Shown here: positions 18,381 through 30,229 of the stretch, piece after piece | How positions within the stretch are numbered: the stretch's first letter is position 1 | Layout of the letters: the number at the start of each line of letters is the position of its first letter | Source of the DNA: Rhizobium sp. BK251 | GTDB lineage: Bacteria; Pseudomonadota; Alphaproteobacteria; Rhizobiales; Rhizobiaceae | Length of the DNA stretch: 64,000 nt | Assembly: GCF_004345245.1 (NCBI RefSeq) | Contig: NZ_SLUQ01000003.1 | Span: 124,001-188,000, forward strand | Reading direction: 5' to 3' | The notes under the pieces: generated by a model | The model's database searches: none | Told to the model about the DNA's origin: nothing | The model's input: the letters and a program-made list of their open reading frames with translations, nothing else | Translations under genes and position numbers: made by a program

Positions 18381-18426
18381 GGAGGTCACGGGGCACCGTT
18401 CCAGGAGAACGGGGACCGTGACCTCC
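18381..18426 (+). terminator. Large nested hairpin after the DUF1127-like gene
   Basis: GGAGGTCACGG (18381-18391) pairs perfectly with 18416-18426, and inside the loop CCGTT pairs with AACGG. No T tract follows on either strand, so it could be a terminator, an RNA 3'-end protector or a stand-alone structure. The remaining 18427-18763 spacer turns AT-rich near 18600 and holds no gene that I can see. Confidence 0.5.
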
Positions 18427-18763
18427 GCGCCCGTTTGGTTGAAGTGCAAGGGAGGCGAGGGCGGCGTCGCCGTTAGGCCCGTGCCATCATTTCTGGATTA
18501 CGGCACATGTGCCTCGTTTCGTAAGCCGGGCGCTGGCTCGGAGACAATGGAGTCAACGCAGATCGCGTGGAGGTTGCGCGGTCCCTATTCGAGTTGGATT
18601 ATTGTTTAAAATCATGTATATCTAGAATTGTACTGTAGAAATTTTCCGAGTTACAGCGAAATTCCTCGTGCTTCTTGCGGCCTCGCGCTTTTCGGCGGCG
18701 CGGACCGATCGCTGCGCTTTGTGCAAGCTTGTTACGGCCTAGGGCCATTCGAGGGAGGCTGAG

Positions 18764-19867
18764 ATGTGGGAGTGGTGTCGGCGTTGGCTTGCCAAACGTT
18801 TCAATGTCTATTCTGCAAAGACCGATCCGATCTTGTTGTACTTTCTGAGCATCATCGACGTCCGGCTGCGCTGGTTTCAAAGCCGAGCCGGCAACTTCGA
18901 CGAGGCCAAGAAGTACATTCTTGAGGAGGTTATAAAGCGTCGCGATCGGCTCGAGAATTCCTCACCGGGCATCTACACCGACTCCGAAGCCTGGACGGAA
19001 GCCTATCGTCTCGAGCGCCTGATGGCGTTGCTCGAGCCAATCGACAATCTACTTTACGAAATTCGCCTGCGATTGGACGAGGCTTCGGCGGAGCGGGTGA
19101 GTGCCGAGCCGCGCCTGCGGACCGCTCTCTCCATGGCGGAAGCCAACGCATTCGACAACTCCAGGTCCCCGCCGGAACTCAAGCCGGACGGAGAGTCGAT
19201 GCTTCGCGCACTGCTGCTCGAGATTCTCGAGAAGACACATTGGACGACGCAGCGCAAATTCTTCGCGCGTCCAATTCAGATATCGGCCACCCGCAAGATC
19301 GTCTGGGCCGGCGTTTTCTCGTTCGCCCTATTCGTACTTCCGTACGCCTGGATCTATGTCGATATCTATATAAGTCGCGCCGACCAAAAGATACCGACGG
19401 ACTTTCTCGTCGGTCTCCCGTTTTATACCGCGCTTACGGCGGGGCTGTTCGGCGCATATTTCAGCCGGCTGCTTTATATTCAGAAAAATGCCGGCAACAT
19501 GTCCGTCGGAGAGTTGAAGACGGCACGCGAGCTGACCTCAATATTCCTCAGAGGCGTCGTCGGCATGTGTGGCGCGCTGGTGGTGTTCTTCTTCCTCCGC
19601 TCGGGAATGGTCGACGGCAAGCTGTTTCCGACTTTTCCCCGATTGAGCGTCATGGAGGGGAAGGTTCTCTTGTCCGATGCGGTCCCTGGGGTGGGTAACG
19701 CGTTTGGGCAGGACGTTGGTTCTGTCCGCCAGATCCTGCCGAGCCCGGACCTGGCTCTGCTCGCCATCTGGTGCTTCCTTTCCGGCTTCTCCGAGCGGCT
19801 CGTCCCAAGCATCTTGTCGACTACGGAGCAAACCCTGGGGGATGCCGCGAAGGGCGGAAAGAAATAA
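18764..19867 (+). CDS. Conserved membrane protein of unknown function (GFSERLVP motif)
   Basis: 367 residues. The N-terminal ~180 residues are soluble and charged; four hydrophobic segments follow (about 183-203, 216-240, 262-284, 330-347). The last contains LAIWCFLSGFSERLVPSIL, a motif I recognise from a scattered family of uncharacterised bacterial membrane proteins. GGGAGG precedes the ATG. The preceding spacer is AT-rich, consistent with a promoter. It converges with the RTX gene, with a palindrome between the stops. No function is assigned. Confidence 0.75.
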   Translation: MWEWCRRWLAKRFNVYSAKTDPILLYFLSIIDVRLRWFQSRAGNFDEAKKYILEEVIKRRDRLENSSPGIYTDSEAWTEAYRLERLMALLEPIDNLLYEIRLRLDEASAERVSAEPRLRTALSMAEANAFDNSRSPPELKPDGESMLRALLLEILEKTHWTTQRKFFARPIQISATRKIVWAGVFSFALFVLPYAWIYVDIYISRADQKIPTDFLVGLPFYTALTAGLFGAYFSRLLYIQKNAGNMSVGELKTARELTSIFLRGVVGMCGALVVFFFLRSGMVDGKLFPTFPRLSVMEGKVLLSDAVPGVGNAFGQDVGSVRQILPSPDLALLAIWCFLSGFSERLVPSILSTTEQTLGDAAKGGKK

Positions 19868-19912
19868 GTCCTCGGCATGGACGGCCGGAAGCGAAGCGCC
19901 CAACCTCCAACA

Positions 19913-19960
19913 ACCTGAAGCGCGTTGCGATCTTTCAGATTCGCGTGCCGCGCTTCAGGT
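19913..19960. terminator. Palindrome between convergent genes, probable bidirectional terminator
   Basis: ACCTGAAGCGCG (19913-19924) pairs with CGCGCTTCAGGT (19949-19960). The 24-nt interior can itself fold (GCGATCT with AGATTCGC, one bulge). It lies 46 bp after one stop and 55 bp before the other, the expected place for a shared terminator; the flanking T content is only moderate (GTTGTTTG on +). Confidence 0.6.
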
Positions 19961-20015
19961 GTTGTTTGCGCAGATATTCCCATCCGAAACCGATTCCCGC
20001 ATTCGAAGATATGCG

Positions 20016-21410
20016 TCAGAAGAAGCGGAAATCGTCCGCAGTCAGCGCTGTTCCGTGGTTCAGGGTTGCGAAGATCACCGCGGCTGCGTCACCGCTGCCA
20101 TCCGCGTCGTACAGGAGATGGCCGGACGCCTTGTCGTAAATGATGCGGTCGTCTGCATCCAGCGCGGCCTTGCCCTTGACGAAGGCGTCAGGGTCGAGGG
20201 CGCCGGCAGTCATGCCCGCAAAGACCGAACTGTCCAACGAGATCGTGTCGTCCTTCGAGCAGAAATCGAGGATCCTGTCGGCGTTTGCCCGTCCAGGCTT
20301 GAGGTCGAAGACGAAAGTATCGCTGCCGGCCCCGCCGAAAAGCATGTCGCGTCCTGCACCGCCCTTGATGATGTCGTTGCCGGCGCCGCCATGCAGGCGA
20401 TCGTTTCCGGCTCCTCCCGCGATCTCGTCATTGCCCGCGCCCCCGCGCAGGACATCCTTGCCCGCGCCGCCGTCGAGAAAATCATTGTAGGCGCTGCCGA
20501 TGACGCGGTCGTTGCCGCCCATCGCGGCTACGGCGACCGGATGATCGGAATCCTTGTAGCTGACATGATCCTTGCCGCCGGTCAGATCTATGTGCTCGGC
20601 CGGCGGCGCAATGGTGATGGTGATGGTCGCGAGCTTGCTGTTGCCCTGGCCGTCGGTGGCATAGACGGTGAAGGTGTCGGTGCCGGTGAAGCCGGCCGCC
20701 GGCGTATAGTCGAAGAGGTTCCCCTTCAGGTAGTCCTGATGATAGTGCAGGCTGCCGCCATACTGGCCTTGGGGAAATGGATAATATCCGGCCTCGTAGC
20801 GCGTCTCCTGCTCCACCGTGCCATGATCGGGCCCATCGACGATGACGAATTTCAAAAGGTCGAAATCGGTATCGGCCGCGCTGAACTTTATGTCGTCGAG
20901 TGACTGCCCCGGCGCGAGCGTGAAGTTCATGTCGGCGACGGTGGGGTCATGATTGACGAAGGTGTCGGGCTGAACGGTGCCGTTTTCCAGGATGATCTGA
21001 TGCTCGCCATACTGGGTGTTCTGGCCGGTGAAATATTCGTTCGCGCCCTGGTAGGTGATCTTTATGTCGTTGGGGCTTTCGGCGGTCACGGCGACTATCT
21101 TCGTCGAGAGATAGGCAGCCTGCGCCGAGAGCGTGCGGATATAGTTGCCCTCGTTGTCGAACACCATGGTCTCGACGGTCGTGAACAGCTGGGTCCTGCC
21201 GTCATTGGTGAAGGTGGTGACGGTGAAGAAGCCATCGAACACATCGACCGAAGCGACGTCCACCCATCCGTATGGATAGTCGGAATGAGCGCCTGTCGGG
21301 CCGAGGACGTCGCCGTCCTTTTCCTTGATGTCGAAGAGGATCGCATCAGGGCTTTGGTTATTCACATCTTCCCAAACGGTAAGCTCACTGCCATTGCTCA
21401 ATGTGGGCAT
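20016..21410 (-). CDS. RTX repeat protein with cadherin-like domain, probably secreted by a type I system
   Basis: 464 residues, no N-terminal signal peptide. Residues 1-150 form an N-terminal beta-rich domain I do not recognise (DPTG-free, ending ENGTVQPDTFVNHDPT). About 155-270 is a Big/cadherin-like domain (FDYTPAAGFTGTDTFTVYATDGQG). Residues 297-370 hold about seven RTX nonapeptides of the GGAGNDxLxG type that bind calcium, followed by a SDTFVFDLKPG tail typical of type I secretion substrates. Start at ATG 21410, with GAAGGAA 7 nt upstream, rather than GTG 21428. No ABC exporter gene is adjacent. Confidence 0.88.
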   Translation of the reverse strand: MPTLSNGSELTVWEDVNNQSPDAILFDIKEKDGDVLGPTGAHSDYPYGWVDVASVDVFDGFFTVTTFTNDGRTQLFTTVETMVFDNEGNYIRTLSAQAAYLSTKIVAVTAESPNDIKITYQGANEYFTGQNTQYGEHQIILENGTVQPDTFVNHDPTVADMNFTLAPGQSLDDIKFSAADTDFDLLKFVIVDGPDHGTVEQETRYEAGYYPFPQGQYGGSLHYHQDYLKGNLFDYTPAAGFTGTDTFTVYATDGQGNSKLATITITIAPPAEHIDLTGGKDHVSYKDSDHPVAVAAMGGNDRVIGSAYNDFLDGGAGKDVLRGGAGNDEIAGGAGNDRLHGGAGNDIIKGGAGRDMLFGGAGSDTFVFDLKPGRANADRILDFCSKDDTISLDSSVFAGMTAGALDPDAFVKGKAALDADDRIIYDKASGHLLYDADGSGDAAAVIFATLNHGTALTADDFRFF

Positions 21411-21629
21411 CGTGGTTTCCTTCGTCACGGGGAAAGCGGTCTGCGGGCACCCCTACAGGGGAGCAAATTAGCTCCACCTGCGAAGCGATCAACCATGCCA
21501 ATCAAGGGGTAATGCACATTCGATGGACTACGCGGACGGTCGACAGGGGCCGGGCAGGGCGCGATGATAGCGTCGCCTTGGCAAGCGCCGCGCCAGGGTC
21601 TAGCATCGCGAGGGCGGATGGAGGCTCCG

Positions 21630-22430
21630 ATGACGTCAAGTTTCAACGTGAACGAGGCGGCCGGCTATGAGCAGATCATGGGCCGCTGGAGCAAGAGGCT
21701 GGCGCCACCTTTCATCGACTTCGCGGGGCTTGCCGACGGGGAGAGGATTCTAGAAGTGGGCTGCGGTACCGGCAGCTTGACCTTTGCGCTTGCCGATAGC
21801 GCGGACCTCGCAGAGATCGTTGCGACCGACTATTCGCCGATCTTTGTCGAGGAGACAACGCGACGCAACGCCAACCCGCGCATCAAGGTCCAGCAGGCGG
21901 ATGCCTGCGCCTTGCCGTTCAATGACAACAGTTTCGATCGCGCGCTGGCGCTGCTGGTGCTGCACTTCGTGCCGGAGGCCGAGAAGGCCATTTCGGAGAT
22001 GCGACGCGTTGTGCGGCCGGGCGGTGTGGTCGCGGCAGCCGTATGGGACCATCTTGGCGGCATGTCCGGCATGCGCATGTTGATCGACACGGCCGCAGTC
22101 CTGAACGAGGGCGGGCGCCAGATTCGCAGCCGCTATTGCTTCCAGCCGATGATGCAGCCCGGCGAAATGAAGCGGGCCTTCATCGCGCAGGGTCTCGTGG
22201 ATGTCATCGAGACCGAGCTCATGATCCGCATGGAATACCAGGGCTTCGACGACTATTGGACGCCGATCGCCGGGGGCGAAGGCCCGCTCGGCAAATATGT
22301 GGCGGGGCTCGATGCCGCCGAGCGCGAGCGTCTGAGAGCCGCGGTACGGGACGCCTACGAGGCAGGTCGGCCCGATGGCCCGAGGTCCTTCGCCAACGTT
22401 GCATGGGCCTGCCGAGGCACGGTGCGCTGA
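21630..22430 (+). CDS. Class I SAM-dependent methyltransferase
   Basis: 266 residues. SAM motif I is LEVGCGTGSLTF; motif II acid in IVATDYSPIFVE; DACALPFNDNSFDRALALLVLHF and RRVVRPGGVVAAAVWD are the further methyltransf_11 blocks. The start ATG 21630 is 5 nt after GGAGG; longer frames from 21564 or 21618 lack this. Soluble. Substrate unknown; such enzymes act on quinones, lipids or small molecules. Transcribed away from the RTX gene and converging on gcvP. Confidence 0.87.
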   Translation: MTSSFNVNEAAGYEQIMGRWSKRLAPPFIDFAGLADGERILEVGCGTGSLTFALADSADLAEIVATDYSPIFVEETTRRNANPRIKVQQADACALPFNDNSFDRALALLVLHFVPEAEKAISEMRRVVRPGGVVAAAVWDHLGGMSGMRMLIDTAAVLNEGGRQIRSRYCFQPMMQPGEMKRAFIAQGLVDVIETELMIRMEYQGFDDYWTPIAGGEGPLGKYVAGLDAAERERLRAAVRDAYEAGRPDGPRSFANVAWACRGTVR

Positions 22431-22483
22431 GCCTCCGGCCGGCTTTAAGCAGCGCGTTCGTGGCGCACACTATCATCGGTTCC

Positions 22484-22514
22484 GGAATCAAAAGGCCCCT
22501 CCGGAAGGGGCCTT
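22484..22514 (-). terminator. Rho-independent terminator of the gcv operon
   Basis: AAGGCCCCT (22492-22500) pairs with AGGGGCCTT (22506-22514); read on the minus strand it is followed by TTTTGATT. It lies about 63 bp past the gcvP stop. Confidence 0.85.
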
Positions 22515-22577
22515 GAAGTTTTCGGGTCGGGTGTTTGAGACCGAGGTTTCGGTTCAAGTCCGAGGAGGGCGAGCCAT

Positions 22578-25441
<2,864 letters not shown>

Positions 25442-25442
<1 letters not shown>

Positions 25443-25804
25443 TAGGCGGTGAGCTCCTTGTAGGCCGCTTCGTCAAGCAGGCCATCGGCATCGGCGACAT
25501 TCTTGAGCCTCAGCTTGAAGAACCAGCCGGCACCCTGCGGGTCGGAGTTGACGAGTGCCGGTTCGGCCGTAATCGCGTCGTTGACGGCGGTGATCTCGCC
25601 ATCAAGCGGACAATAGACGTCGGAAGCAGCCTTTACGGATTCGACGGTTGCGGCGTTGTCGTTCTTTGCAAAGGTCGCGCCGACTTCCGGCAGTTCGACG
25701 AACACGAGATCGCCGAGCTGCTCGACGGCGTAGGTGGTGATGCCGACGGTCGCCACGTCGCCCTCGATCTTCAGCCACTCATGTTCTTCGGTGAATTTCA
25801 GCAT
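25442..25804 (-). CDS. gcvH: Glycine cleavage system H protein
   Basis: 120 residues. The lipoyl attachment lysine is Lys58 in [10 protein letters not shown], in the usual hairpin fold. GcvH shuttles the aminomethyl group between P, T and L proteins. It needs octanoylation by LipB, encoded at about 45 kb, and sulfur insertion by LipA. It lies 28 bp after gcvT. The gene for the L protein is not in the operon and would be supplied elsewhere. Confidence 0.98.
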
Positions 25805-25832
25805 TGTGATGTCCTCTCTGGAAATTTGACGT

Positions 25833-26972
25833 TCAGCGTTTGTAGGCGGGCTTGACGAAAGGCAGGGCGGTCACCGTGAGCGGCAGGTATTTGCCGCGCA
25901 CTTCCGCGAAAACCTGGGTTCCGGGTTCGGCGCTGGCGACGGGTACGTAGCCCATGGCGACGGGACTTTCGACGCTCGGGCCGAAGCTGCCGGAGGTAAC
26001 CTCGCCGATCTCGGTCCTGCCTTCCGCGTCCGCATAGAGCTTCGCATGGGCGCGCACCGGCGCCTTGCCTTCCGGCTTCAGGCCGACGCGGCGGCGCGTG
26101 GCGCCATTGTCGAGCTCGGAAAGAATGCGTTTGGCGCCAGGGAAACCGCCTGCGCGGAGGCCGCCCGTGCGGCGAGTCTTCTGGATGCCCCATTCGATCG
26201 CGGCCTCGACGGGCGAGGTCGTTGTGTCGATGTCGTTGCCGTAGAGACAAAGCCCGGCTTCCAGGCGCAGCGAATCGCGGGCGCCGAGGCCGATCGGCTG
26301 CACGTCGGGATGCTCGAGCAGGCGCTTGGCGACATCCTCGGCCTTGTCTGCCGGGATGGAGATCTCGAAGCCGTCCTCGCCGCTGTAGCCGGAACGCGAG
26401 ACGATGCAGGGCACGTCATGCAGCTTGACCAGGCGCACGTCCATGAAGCGCATCGCCGCGACATCGGCCCAGAGCTCCGCCAGAACCTCGACGGCACGCG
26501 GGCCCTGGAGCGCGACCAATGCGTGGTCGTCGAGAAGGGTGATCTCGCAGCGGTCGCCGATGTGCTTTTTAAGATGCGCGACGTCGGCATCCTTGCAGGC
26601 GGCGTTGACGACGACGAAGATGTGGTCGCCGCGATTGGTGATCATCAGGTCGTCGAGGATACCGCCGTTCTCGTCCGTCAGGAAACCGTAACGCTGGCGA
26701 CCTTCGGCGAGGCCGACGATGTCCACAGGGACGATGCTCTCAAGGGCCAGTGCTGCATCTTCGTACTTGCCGGAGCGAGGGCGCAGGATCACCTGGCCCA
26801 TGTGGGAGACGTCGAACAGGCCGGCGCCGGCACGGGTGTGGAGATGTTCCTTCAGTACGCCGAGCGGATATTGCACCGGCATGTCGTAGCCTGCGAACGG
26901 AACCATGCGGGCGCCGAGAGACAGATGCAGATCGTGCAATGGGGTTTTCTTGAGGGCAGCAGTTTCGTCCAA
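25833..26972 (-). CDS. gcvT: Aminomethyltransferase, glycine cleavage T protein
   Basis: 379 residues. It transfers the methylene group from GcvH to tetrahydrofolate and frees ammonia. Seen: [34 protein letters not shown], and [21 protein letters not shown] place the start at TTG 26972 because GGAGG stands 6 nt before it; the frame continues to TTG 27002 without a site. First gene of the operon, about 70 nt downstream of the riboswitch. Confidence 0.95.
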   Translation of the reverse strand: MDETAALKKTPLHDLHLSLGARMVPFAGYDMPVQYPLGVLKEHLHTRAGAGLFDVSHMGQVILRPRSGKYEDAALALESIVPVDIVGLAEGRQRYGFLTDENGGILDDLMITNRGDHIFVVVNAACKDADVAHLKKHIGDRCEITLLDDHALVALQGPRAVEVLAELWADVAAMRFMDVRLVKLHDVPCIVSRSGYSGEDGFEISIPADKAEDVAKRLLEHPDVQPIGLGARDSLRLEAGLCLYGNDIDTTTSPVEAAIEWGIQKTRRTGGLRAGGFPGAKRILSELDNGATRRRVGLKPEGKAPVRAHAKLYADAEGRTEIGEVTSGSFGPSVESPVAMGYVPVASAEPGTQVFAEVRGKYLPLTVTALPFVKPAYKR

Positions 26973-27045
26973 CGACGCCTCCGGGGTTTGCGCTTCGTCC
27001 AAAGCGCGGGCTCAAATTTCGGACGCGGTCGCGCCCGGATCATGA

Positions 27046-27203
27046 GCCCCCTCTGTCCCTTTGCCTGAGATTGTTATCCCTTCGGCGAACGCCTTGTAAC
27101 GGCGCTTCTCTCCAGAGTTCCGTCTGCCCCCTGCTGGTCCTTTTGCCTGAGAGTTTCCGGGGCGGTTGCTCCTTCGGCACCGGCGCAGGCCGGCTTCTCC
27201 CAA
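27046..27203 (-). promoter_or_regulatory. Tandem glycine riboswitch of the gcvTHP operon
   Basis: Read on the minus strand, two aptamers follow each other. The first (27134-27203) runs from GGGAGAAGCCGG to CTCTCAGGCAAAAGGACC; the second (27046-27120) from CTCTGGAGAG to ATCTCAGGCAAAGGGACAG. The repeated CAGGCAAAxGGAC and CCGAAGG elements are diagnostic of the glycine (gcvT) riboswitch, which turns on the cleavage system when glycine is abundant. Confidence 0.95.
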
Positions 27204-27217
27204 CAAGGTTGGTCGCC

Positions 27218-27246
27218 ATTATCTGGCAGCGGTATCACTTGGCAAG
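27218..27246 (-). promoter_or_regulatory. Sigma70 promoter of the gcv operon
   Basis: On the minus strand CTTGCC (27241-27246), 17 bp, GATAAT (27218-27223). Transcription would start near 27211, a few bases before the first glycine aptamer, which supports the call. Confidence 0.75.
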
Positions 27247-27420
27247 AGCCAAATGTCGCCGACGAGCAAAAATTTGTCGCGCCGTCTTCGACTTAGGGCG
27301 ACAGCAACGCGGCCGGCCCGACCATTTCTCTCGAATCCGACTTTCCTCGACCGCGCGTTGATCATCCAATATACTGTCGATCCACCTCGAAAAATCGTGA
27401 ATCAGCTTGGGAGTTCTGCA

Positions 27421-28173
27421 ATGCAAATCTCCTTCAAGGGCAAGAAGGTTGCTGTCGCGGGAGGCAGTCGCGGTATCGGCCGATCAATCGCGCTGGCATT
27501 TGCGGCGCAAGGCGCCGATGTGGCGATCTGCGCGCGCAATGCAGAGGGCCTCGCGGCGGCTGAAGCCGAGCTGCAGCGGCATGGGGGCGAGGTTTTCACC
27601 ATGCCATGCGATCTTGCCGATGCGGCTGCTGCCCCGCGCTTTGTGGAAGGAGCCGCCAGCGCGCTTGATGGCATCGACATCCTGATCAACAACGCGTCCG
27701 GTGTCGGCATGAAGGATGACGAGACCGGCTGGCGCGCCAGCATCGACGTCGACCTGATGGCGGCGATGCGCGCCACGCAGGCGGCCATACCGCTCATGGA
27801 AGAGGCGGGAGGTGGCGTTATCATCAACATCTCGTCGATTTCCGGCTTGAGGGCGGTGCCGCGTTCGCTGCCCTACGCCGCGGTCAAGGCGGCTCTCATC
27901 AACTACACGAAGGGCCAGGGACTGGCGCTTGCATCAAAGCGCATCCGGGTAAACGCCATCGCGCCCGGCTCGATCGAGTTTCCGGGCGGCGTGTGGGATA
28001 ACCGCAAGGCATCGGATCCCCAACTCTACCAGCGCACGCTCAACAGCATACCCTGGGGCCGGTTCGGGACGCCGGAGGAGATCGCAAACGTTGTATTGTT
28101 CCTGGCGAGTGACTTGGGGAGTTGGGTGACCGGGCAAACGATCGTGGTCGACGGCGGGCAATCGTTGAGCTAA
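27421..28173 (+). CDS. Short-chain dehydrogenase/reductase (SDR)
   Basis: 250 residues. Cofactor motif GGSRGIG (14-20), NNAS (90-93), catalytic Ser139, Tyr152 and Lys156 (YAAVK), and the C-terminal VTGQTIVVDGGQS complete a classical SDR. The presence of ARN at 38-40 after the second strand suggests NADP(H). GGGAG stands before ATG 27421; the longer frame from 27166 runs through the gcv riboswitch and is not coding. Substrate unknown. It is divergent from the gcv operon. Confidence 0.9.
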   Translation: MQISFKGKKVAVAGGSRGIGRSIALAFAAQGADVAICARNAEGLAAAEAELQRHGGEVFTMPCDLADAAAAPRFVEGAASALDGIDILINNASGVGMKDDETGWRASIDVDLMAAMRATQAAIPLMEEAGGGVIINISSISGLRAVPRSLPYAAVKAALINYTKGQGLALASKRIRVNAIAPGSIEFPGGVWDNRKASDPQLYQRTLNSIPWGRFGTPEEIANVVLFLASDLGSWVTGQTIVVDGGQSLS

Positions 28174-28285
28174 GCGAGCAATGTGCCCGCGGGCCGGATC
28201 CGCGCACTGCCTGGGAAAATCTGGTTTTGCATTTTTTCCGGAAAGGGAATATCGCAGAACCTGACTGCAAGGAGCGGAGCGGGGG

Positions 28286-28663
28286 ATGACGCGGAGGGGT
28301 CCGACATTGGCGATTGCTGTGCGCTTGCTCTGCGCAATCGGCCTTCTCATGCTTGGCCTTGCCCATCACGCCGCACGTGCCCCTGCGGCGGCCGCATACA
28401 ATTCCGCCGAGTTTACCCTTCCTGACGGGACCTATGCGTCGCTCTGCATCACCAGCGACGATGACCGCGGCAAGCAGACGCTTCCTGCCAACTGCGAGGT
28501 CTGCCGGCTGGCCGCTTCGGTCATCCTGCCGATGCCGGATCAGGATGGTTGGCTGCGCTCCGACATGGCGTCGGTCTTCAATCCGCCGATGCCGCCTGCC
28601 GAGACACTCTCGAAAGGCCCGACCGAAGGTCCGAAATCGCGCGGACCGCCTGCACTGGCCTGA
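28286..28663 (+). CDS. Small exported Cys-containing protein next to a copper chaperone
   Basis: 125 residues with an N-terminal signal or anchor (about 8-37, ending AARAPAAAA). The mature part has ASLCITS and NCEVCRLAAS, a CxxC pair placed as in DUF2946-like proteins, followed by a Pro-rich tail. It is 95 bp upstream of the YcnI/PCuA(C) fusion gene on the same strand, so a part in periplasmic copper handling is plausible. The family assignment is tentative. Confidence 0.65.
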   Translation: MTRRGPTLAIAVRLLCAIGLLMLGLAHHAARAPAAAAYNSAEFTLPDGTYASLCITSDDDRGKQTLPANCEVCRLAASVILPMPDQDGWLRSDMASVFNPPMPPAETLSKGPTEGPKSRGPPALA

Positions 28664-28758
28664 TCTCCAGCCAGAACCCAGGAACACGACGCGCCGCGCC
28701 AGCGGCCTTTGCGGTCTGCCAGCCGAAGAGAGGGCGGCAACCGGACAGGAGATTTAGA

Positions 28759-29760
28759 ATGAGATTCATCAGGACCATGGGGCTGAGCGCCCTGATTTGT
28801 GCGAGTGCCACGACGGCATCCCTTGCGCATGTGACATTCCTCGACAACCACGCGCCGCAAGACCGCACGAGCCTGCTGACCTTGCAGATTCCGCATGGAT
28901 GCGACGGCAAGGCGACGACTGAAGTGCGCGTGAAGCTGCCGGAAGGCTTCGTCTTCGCCAAGCCCCAGCCGAAGCCGGGCTGGGAGCTCGAAGTCATCAA
29001 GGGCGATTACCAGAGGACCTATGACAATCACGGCGACGCGGTGAAATCCGGCCCGCTCGAGATCCGCTGGAAGAACGGCAATCTCTCCGACGATTTCTAC
29101 GACACCTTCGTGATCCAGGGTAAAGTTTCCGGCGTCGCGGCGGGCGGATCGCTTGCCTTTCCGGTGACCCAGCTCTGCGGCGCGGACGCATCCGTCACCT
29201 GGGACGAGGTGGCAACCGAGGGCGCGGATCCGCATTCGCTCAAGAACCCTGCGCCGGTCCTCGAGGTCGTTGCCGGCCAGGGGCATGGGGCGGACCACGA
29301 CATGGCCGGAATGGCCGGCATGGACATGGCGGGGATGAGCATGGCCGGGACGGCCGGCACCGGTGACGCCGGCCCGACGGCCAAGGTCGGCGCGATCGAG
29401 GTTTCCGGGGCTTTTGCCAAGGCGATGCTGCCCGGCCAGCCGGTCGGCGGTGGGTTCATGTCGATCCACAATGGCGGCAGCGACGACCGGCTCGTTTCGG
29501 TAGTCTCGCCTGCGGCGGGCCGCGTCGAGATCCATGAGATGAAGATGCAGGACAATGTCATGAAGATGCGCGAGCTGAGCGACGGCCTTGCCATTCCGGC
29601 CGGCCAGACGGTCGCGCTGGCTCCCGGCGGGCTTCACCTGATGTTCATGCAGGTGAAGCAGCCCTTCAAGGAGGGCATGAAGGTGCCGGTGACGCTGACC
29701 TTCGAGAAGGCGGGTTCGGTGAGCATCGACCTGGATGTGAAGTCGGCAAAGGGCAACTGA
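28759..29760 (+). CDS. Periplasmic copper protein: YcnI (DUF1775) fused to PCuA(C)
   Basis: 333 residues. Signal peptide 1-23 ends SLA, leaving His24 as the mature N-terminus, the residue that binds copper in YcnI. DUF1775 domain about 24-170. A Met/His-rich linker (176-198; HGADHDMAGMAGMDM) follows. PCuA(C) domain about 208-330 has H259 in HEMKMQDNVMKM and H293-L-M295, the H/M copper-binding pattern. It probably delivers copper to cytochrome oxidase assembly or buffers periplasmic copper. AGGAGA precedes ATG 28759. Confidence 0.9.
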   Translation: MRFIRTMGLSALICASATTASLAHVTFLDNHAPQDRTSLLTLQIPHGCDGKATTEVRVKLPEGFVFAKPQPKPGWELEVIKGDYQRTYDNHGDAVKSGPLEIRWKNGNLSDDFYDTFVIQGKVSGVAAGGSLAFPVTQLCGADASVTWDEVATEGADPHSLKNPAPVLEVVAGQGHGADHDMAGMAGMDMAGMSMAGTAGTGDAGPTAKVGAIEVSGAFAKAMLPGQPVGGGFMSIHNGGSDDRLVSVVSPAAGRVEIHEMKMQDNVMKMRELSDGLAIPAGQTVALAPGGLHLMFMQVKQPFKEGMKVPVTLTFEKAGSVSIDLDVKSAKGN

Positions 29761-29797
29761 GGCGTCTGCGGAGGGAACTTGGGTTCCCTCCAACCGC

Positions 29798-30067
29798 CTA
29801 GATCGATTCCTCGTAGGATTCGATTGCCTGCTTCATGCCCGCCTGGGGCTGGCGGTGGCCGAGCGTCAGGAGATCGAGCGCCACCTCGGTCGAGCTGATG
29901 ACCGACACGGCGGCAGCGGGTTCTTCGTCCTGACCCTCGCGTCGCTCCGCGATCTTGCGCGCCTCGCGAGCGGCGATGCTCGCCGGAGCGGGAGCCTTCG
30001 TCTGCGGCCTGAGGGCCTCGATGGCGAGCGCGGCTGTCGATGCGGAAACGGAAACGACCTGTGTCAT
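29798..30067 (-). CDS. Small hypothetical protein
   Basis: 89 residues, Ala-rich at the N-terminus (SVSASTAALAIEALRPQTK), with a charged centre (REARKIAERREGQDEE) and a C-terminal TLGHRQPQAGMKQAIESYEES. No family recognised, no signal peptide certain. It converges with the copper-protein gene and is divergent from crcB. Length and codon use fit a real rhizobial small gene, but support is limited. Confidence 0.5.
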   Translation of the reverse strand: MTQVVSVSASTAALAIEALRPQTKAPAPASIAAREARKIAERREGQDEEPAAAVSVISSTEVALDLLTLGHRQPQAGMKQAIESYEESI

Positions 30068-30229
30068 GTTGGTTCAGTCTGGTTAATCCAAGCTTTCTTC
30101 ATACATGGTCCCCGTTTGATGCTCCCTGAAGAAAACCGGCGGCATTTTAACCATCGGGCTGAATCCGTACCGCAGTCGGGCAATCCGGCTTGGAAACGAG
30201 TAGAGGCTGCGTTAGATCGGGGAGCCATG

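Noticed and set aside
27166..27420. Upstream extension of the SDR frame
   Set aside because: It runs through the glycine riboswitch and its promoter; the real ATG with ribosome site is at 27421.
30068..30226. Possible fluoride riboswitch before crcB
   Set aside because: The conserved GGCGATGG and pseudoknot elements are absent.
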